The notes beneath the pieces were generated by a model, which searched no databases, was not told the DNA's origin, and worked only from the letters and a program-made list of their open reading frames with translations. The position numbers and the translations under genes are program-made. From a virus, in the IMG/VR virus record IMGVR_UViG_3300006802_000626, positions 1 to 22,762 of that record: a stretch of DNA of 22,762 nucleotides. One strand, written 5' to 3'. Position 1 is the first letter of the stretch, and each line of letters begins with the position of its first letter. This document shows, in pieces, positions 21,001 through 22,762 of the stretch.

Positions 21001-22762
21001 TACTGATGGTGTTGGCAAACCGGTCCCATGCCGAGATCTTGCCGCCTTTCGGATTGATGGCGTGCAGTTTGACTTGGAACTCAGAATTAGAGAACGCCTC
21101 AGCCACAAACTCGTCAAGACTTGTTGCACCGTATGCAGTGTCAAGCGAATCTTTAACATCTTGATACAACTGGTTAAGCTGTTTAGTAACAGGATGTGAC
21201 TTGTTATCAAGTATGTGAGATGTTGCCGCATGGACTGACTCGTGCAACAACACGTGAGGCGACATGCCTAATTCAGCGTCTATCTTGATGGTGTCTGTCT
21301 TGGGGTCGTAGAATCCAGCAACCGTTTGACCCGCATCGTCTGTAAGGTTTTGAATTACCTCAACTTTTGTGTCGCCTATGGTTGCGGCAATGCGCATAGC
21401 GGCACTACCCATAGTAGAGTCAAGCCTACTACCCATAGTACGTAAGGCACCACGTAGATCGCCAGCTTGGATCAAGCCACGCACTGCCGGGTGCAGTGGC
21501 ATCCCAAGGTCAATGATGGCGGTGATCTCAAGCTTTTTCTTTTCCGGTCTTCCTTCTCGCACAACGTCTGTAAATGTTGTGGGTCTGGGGCGTTCTTTCT
21601 CAAGCTCTTTTTCTCGTGTTTCCCAAAATTCTTTAAGTTCCGCTTCAGTCCAAGACGGGGTAACTTCCGGTGCGACTTTCTTGCGGCGAACTTTTGGCTT
21701 GCCAGTCTTTGGCTCGGCCTTAGCTATGTTTTCTTGGATGACTTTAGAGATAGCTTCTTTCTCAGACATACCTTTATCAATGTAAGTCTGCATCCGTTCT
21801 GCGGCTTTGTCGCCATAGAAATAGGCGAGGTCCGTAGTCGTTGGTTGAGAAGTTGGCGACGAAATTAAACGTTGAAGTGCTTCATCCGTAAAGGTGTTCT
21901 TGATCTCTTCTTGTGCGTTAACAAGTTTAACCAAGGCACCTTTAGCCTCATTACTAAGATTGTCGTTAACCCAATCTCTGGCTTTACGTGCATTCTCCCC
22001 GCTCATGCCTCGGAAGAAAGCGGCCTCAGCTTCACTCTCGGTCGTGCGTCTAAAGAGTGGTGGGTCATAAACAAGGTCGAATGCGATGTTAAGTAGGTTG
22101 TCAACAACCCGTCGCATCTTCTCAAAATAGATACGAGCCGCCTTGGCGGCGGGCTTGAGTTCCATCGGTGCCGCATTCAACAAACTTGTGATTGCTTGCA
22201 CATCTTCTTTTGGGGGGCCAAAGGCCGTACCAATGTCGGACTTAATGATGTCGCTGTAAGACCCGCTAATAATTTTCTCAAAGCTGACCAACGGCTCAGA
22301 AGCAAGTTCTTGCCAAGCCTTGTTACCTTTTCCTTCGGCTTCTTCTACAGTTTGAGTAGTCTCATCAGGAGGTGGTTTTTTACCCTCTTCGGTAGGGGGA
22401 GCTTTAGGCTTAGTAGGAGTAGGCTTTTTAGCCACGCCTTTAGCAGTTCTTTCAGCACCTCGACCAGCACCTCTCGGCTTAGTCTCTTTAGCGGTCTTCT
22501 CAGTTTTCTTAGTTTCTCCCGCCAATTCATCTTCCAACTCCTTTTGTAGATCTGCTTGCTCTGCGGCGGTCAGGTCTTCATCTACTGTAATGTCTGGCTT
22601 TCTTTCTCGTGATTTATCAGCAGTAGTGCGTTTCTTAGCGCCAGCCAATCCCTCAGTTGGAGGTGCCTTAGGTTCTTCGGCACCTTTAGCTTTACTTGGT
22701 TCGGCTCGTTCTCCAACTCCGACACCACCCTCAGGGCCAACTCCAACTCCGGTTGGCTCAAC
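18083..22762 (-). CDS. Giant polyvalent virion (ejection) protein with embedded zincin, 5' partial
   Basis: The frame stays open to the right edge: the first visible start-like codon (TTG at 22648) is preceded by at least 38 further in-frame codons, so the gene is truncated by the window and the visible product is 1,559 residues. Counting from that TTG, a Lys/Pro/Glu-rich low-complexity segment spans about 1-110, a zincin-like HESVH lies at 469-473 (21230-21244), a long helical region covers about 620-960, hydrophobic stretches occur near 990-1025 and 1235-1265, and a charged C-terminus ends DPEEYQ. This architecture resembles large polyvalent proteins carried in phage particles and ejected into the cell. 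It converges on the replication genes. Confidence 0.82.
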   Translation of the reverse strand, partial: VEPTGVGVGPEGGVGVGERAEPSKAKGAEEPKAPPTEGLAGAKKRTTADKSRERKPDITVDEDLTAAEQADLQKELEDELAGETKKTEKTAKETKPRGAGRGAERTAKGVAKKPTPTKPKAPPTEEGKKPPPDETTQTVEEAEGKGNKAWQELASEPLVSFEKIISGSYSDIIKSDIGTAFGPPKEDVQAITSLLNAAPMELKPAAKAARIYFEKMRRVVDNLLNIAFDLVYDPPLFRRTTESEAEAAFFRGMSGENARKARDWVNDNLSNEAKGALVKLVNAQEEIKNTFTDEALQRLISSPTSQPTTTDLAYFYGDKAAERMQTYIDKGMSEKEAISKVIQENIAKAEPKTGKPKVRRKKVAPEVTPSWTEAELKEFWETREKELEKERPRPTTFTDVVREGRPEKKKLEITAIIDLGMPLHPAVRGLIQAGDLRGALRTMGSRLDSTMGSAAMRIAATIGDTKVEVIQNLTDDAGQTVAGFYDPKTDTIKIDAELGMSPHVLLHESVHAATSHILDNKSHPVTKQLNQLYQDVKDSLDTAYGATSLDEFVAEAFSNSEFQVKLHAINPKGGKISAWDRFANTISNFVRRLIGLPTRGVETAADRATRLIDAILSPAPSNRDAGMLYAAATFGNGGAVFNKLAERVHSFPQLDKEKVARFHEFFTGSVPNTIKDVVMSALPLNALVDISRTYIPMAKRLDDLVGERAGAESKRNQSIEPIIKRTAQWAKDHPDMLDTFNEVVYTSTLDQVDPSKPRTSYIEDPEKLDAWDKLQANWKKLKASGGQSVYNQMRDTYNALYQDVKRVLDSRIDESLTDKETARKVKTEIYQKLFAKGAIEPYFPLTRSGKYWLSYHATDPRTKTKELFVEAFETKYERDDAVKELKASGAEQIQKFANLSDISYKNAPPTSFVNSVLRVMEVNKVDSKAVDQVMRLFLDALPETSFAQSFRRRKGTLGFKRDAIGALRTKTYNLSRQLSNLEYANKLEALRGEMRDHVKEQGNEEVAVEYMKELEKRIDFAISPNVPLWARLATSFGFNMTLGFNISSALVNLSQIPLVVMPYLGGKYGYAETTKALGRATRIFTQSGFDREVEMLVPTDTGEKKAKVRAFPSLDNIDFDKNPELAHLKTLSDLALTRGQLNRSIVYDVLDVDDSTNILTKVNAASGFVFHHGERMNRQVAMIAAYELELARLKKAGKTGKAAQEEAADYAIYVTELTNGGTVASAAPRIAQTGLGKVLFMFKRYGVSMYYMLFKTAREALKDKDPEVRRQAMKQIGGIYLSAGLMAGVQGLPLYGIAAMAYNLFTDDDEDKADEVARKWLGETMYSGLGNAVFGVDVATRMGLSDLIFRDNTVKDQQSFMLSTMEMLGGPVLGVASRMERGLDLINDGFVERGVEQMLPSSMGNVLKSMRYGAEGPQTLRGDPITGELGPWNVFAQGLGFAPAEYVRQLEINANIKRIDRTTNETRTKLLRQYYVALRQGDGAAQKDLMEKIRKFNSKHPTAAILPDTIINSLEQHMRTTANMYHGITISKNMRPELMRSIAEYDDDLEYSTDPEEYQ

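Overview
The window looks like part of a tailed double-stranded DNA bacteriophage genome with a proteobacterial-type host. Support comes from tightly packed short genes joined by ATGA, TAATG or TGATG overlaps, strong Shine-Dalgarno (SD) sites, a consensus sigma70 promoter, a single-subunit family A DNA polymerase, other phage replication genes, and one giant virion-type protein on the opposite strand. No rRNA, tRNA, CRISPR array, insertion sequence, integrase or host metabolic gene was seen. The host cannot be named from the sequence alone. It is probably an environmental or uncultured phage.

Layout. (1) 1-559: three small genes (zinc ribbon, basic peptide, one-helix membrane protein). (2) 531-5856: a promoter with perfect -35 and -10 boxes (18 bp spacer) drives a cassette of a DUF3150-like protein, a MoxR/CbbQ-type AAA+ ATPase, a metallopeptidase-like plus VWA protein, two unknown proteins with similar C-termini, and a helix-turn-helix (HTH) protein with a C-terminal membrane helix. 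Five copies of an 18-base palindrome, GTTACCCC(A/T)CGGGGTAAC, punctuate this cassette, each just upstream of a gene's SD site. This is the most unusual part of the window. (3) 5856-8560: a run of small accessory genes (VRR-NUC nuclease, NrdR-like zinc ribbon, coiled coil, HTH, DUF3310, winged-helix-like). (4) 8576-18005: the replication and recombination module: PolA with 3'-5' exonuclease, Cas4/RecB-like PD-(D/E)XK nuclease, SNF2-type helicase, a candidate ssDNA-binding protein with an acidic tail, and a primase-helicase fusion (AEP plus DUF927), with a structured 168-base intergenic RNA candidate before the last. A strong terminator at 18057-18084 ends the rightward transcription unit. (5) 18083-22762, minus strand: one huge open frame for a large polyvalent, probably ejected, virion protein. 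It is still open at the right edge of the window.

How the genes fit together: module 4 can supply primase, helicase, polymerase, ssDNA coating and end processing for replication. Module 2 is probably an early or middle operon whose MoxR/VWA pair resembles chaperone systems that remodel or load metal into a partner; the partner is unknown. Module 5 starts the virion genes, which run leftward and converge on the replication module at the terminator.
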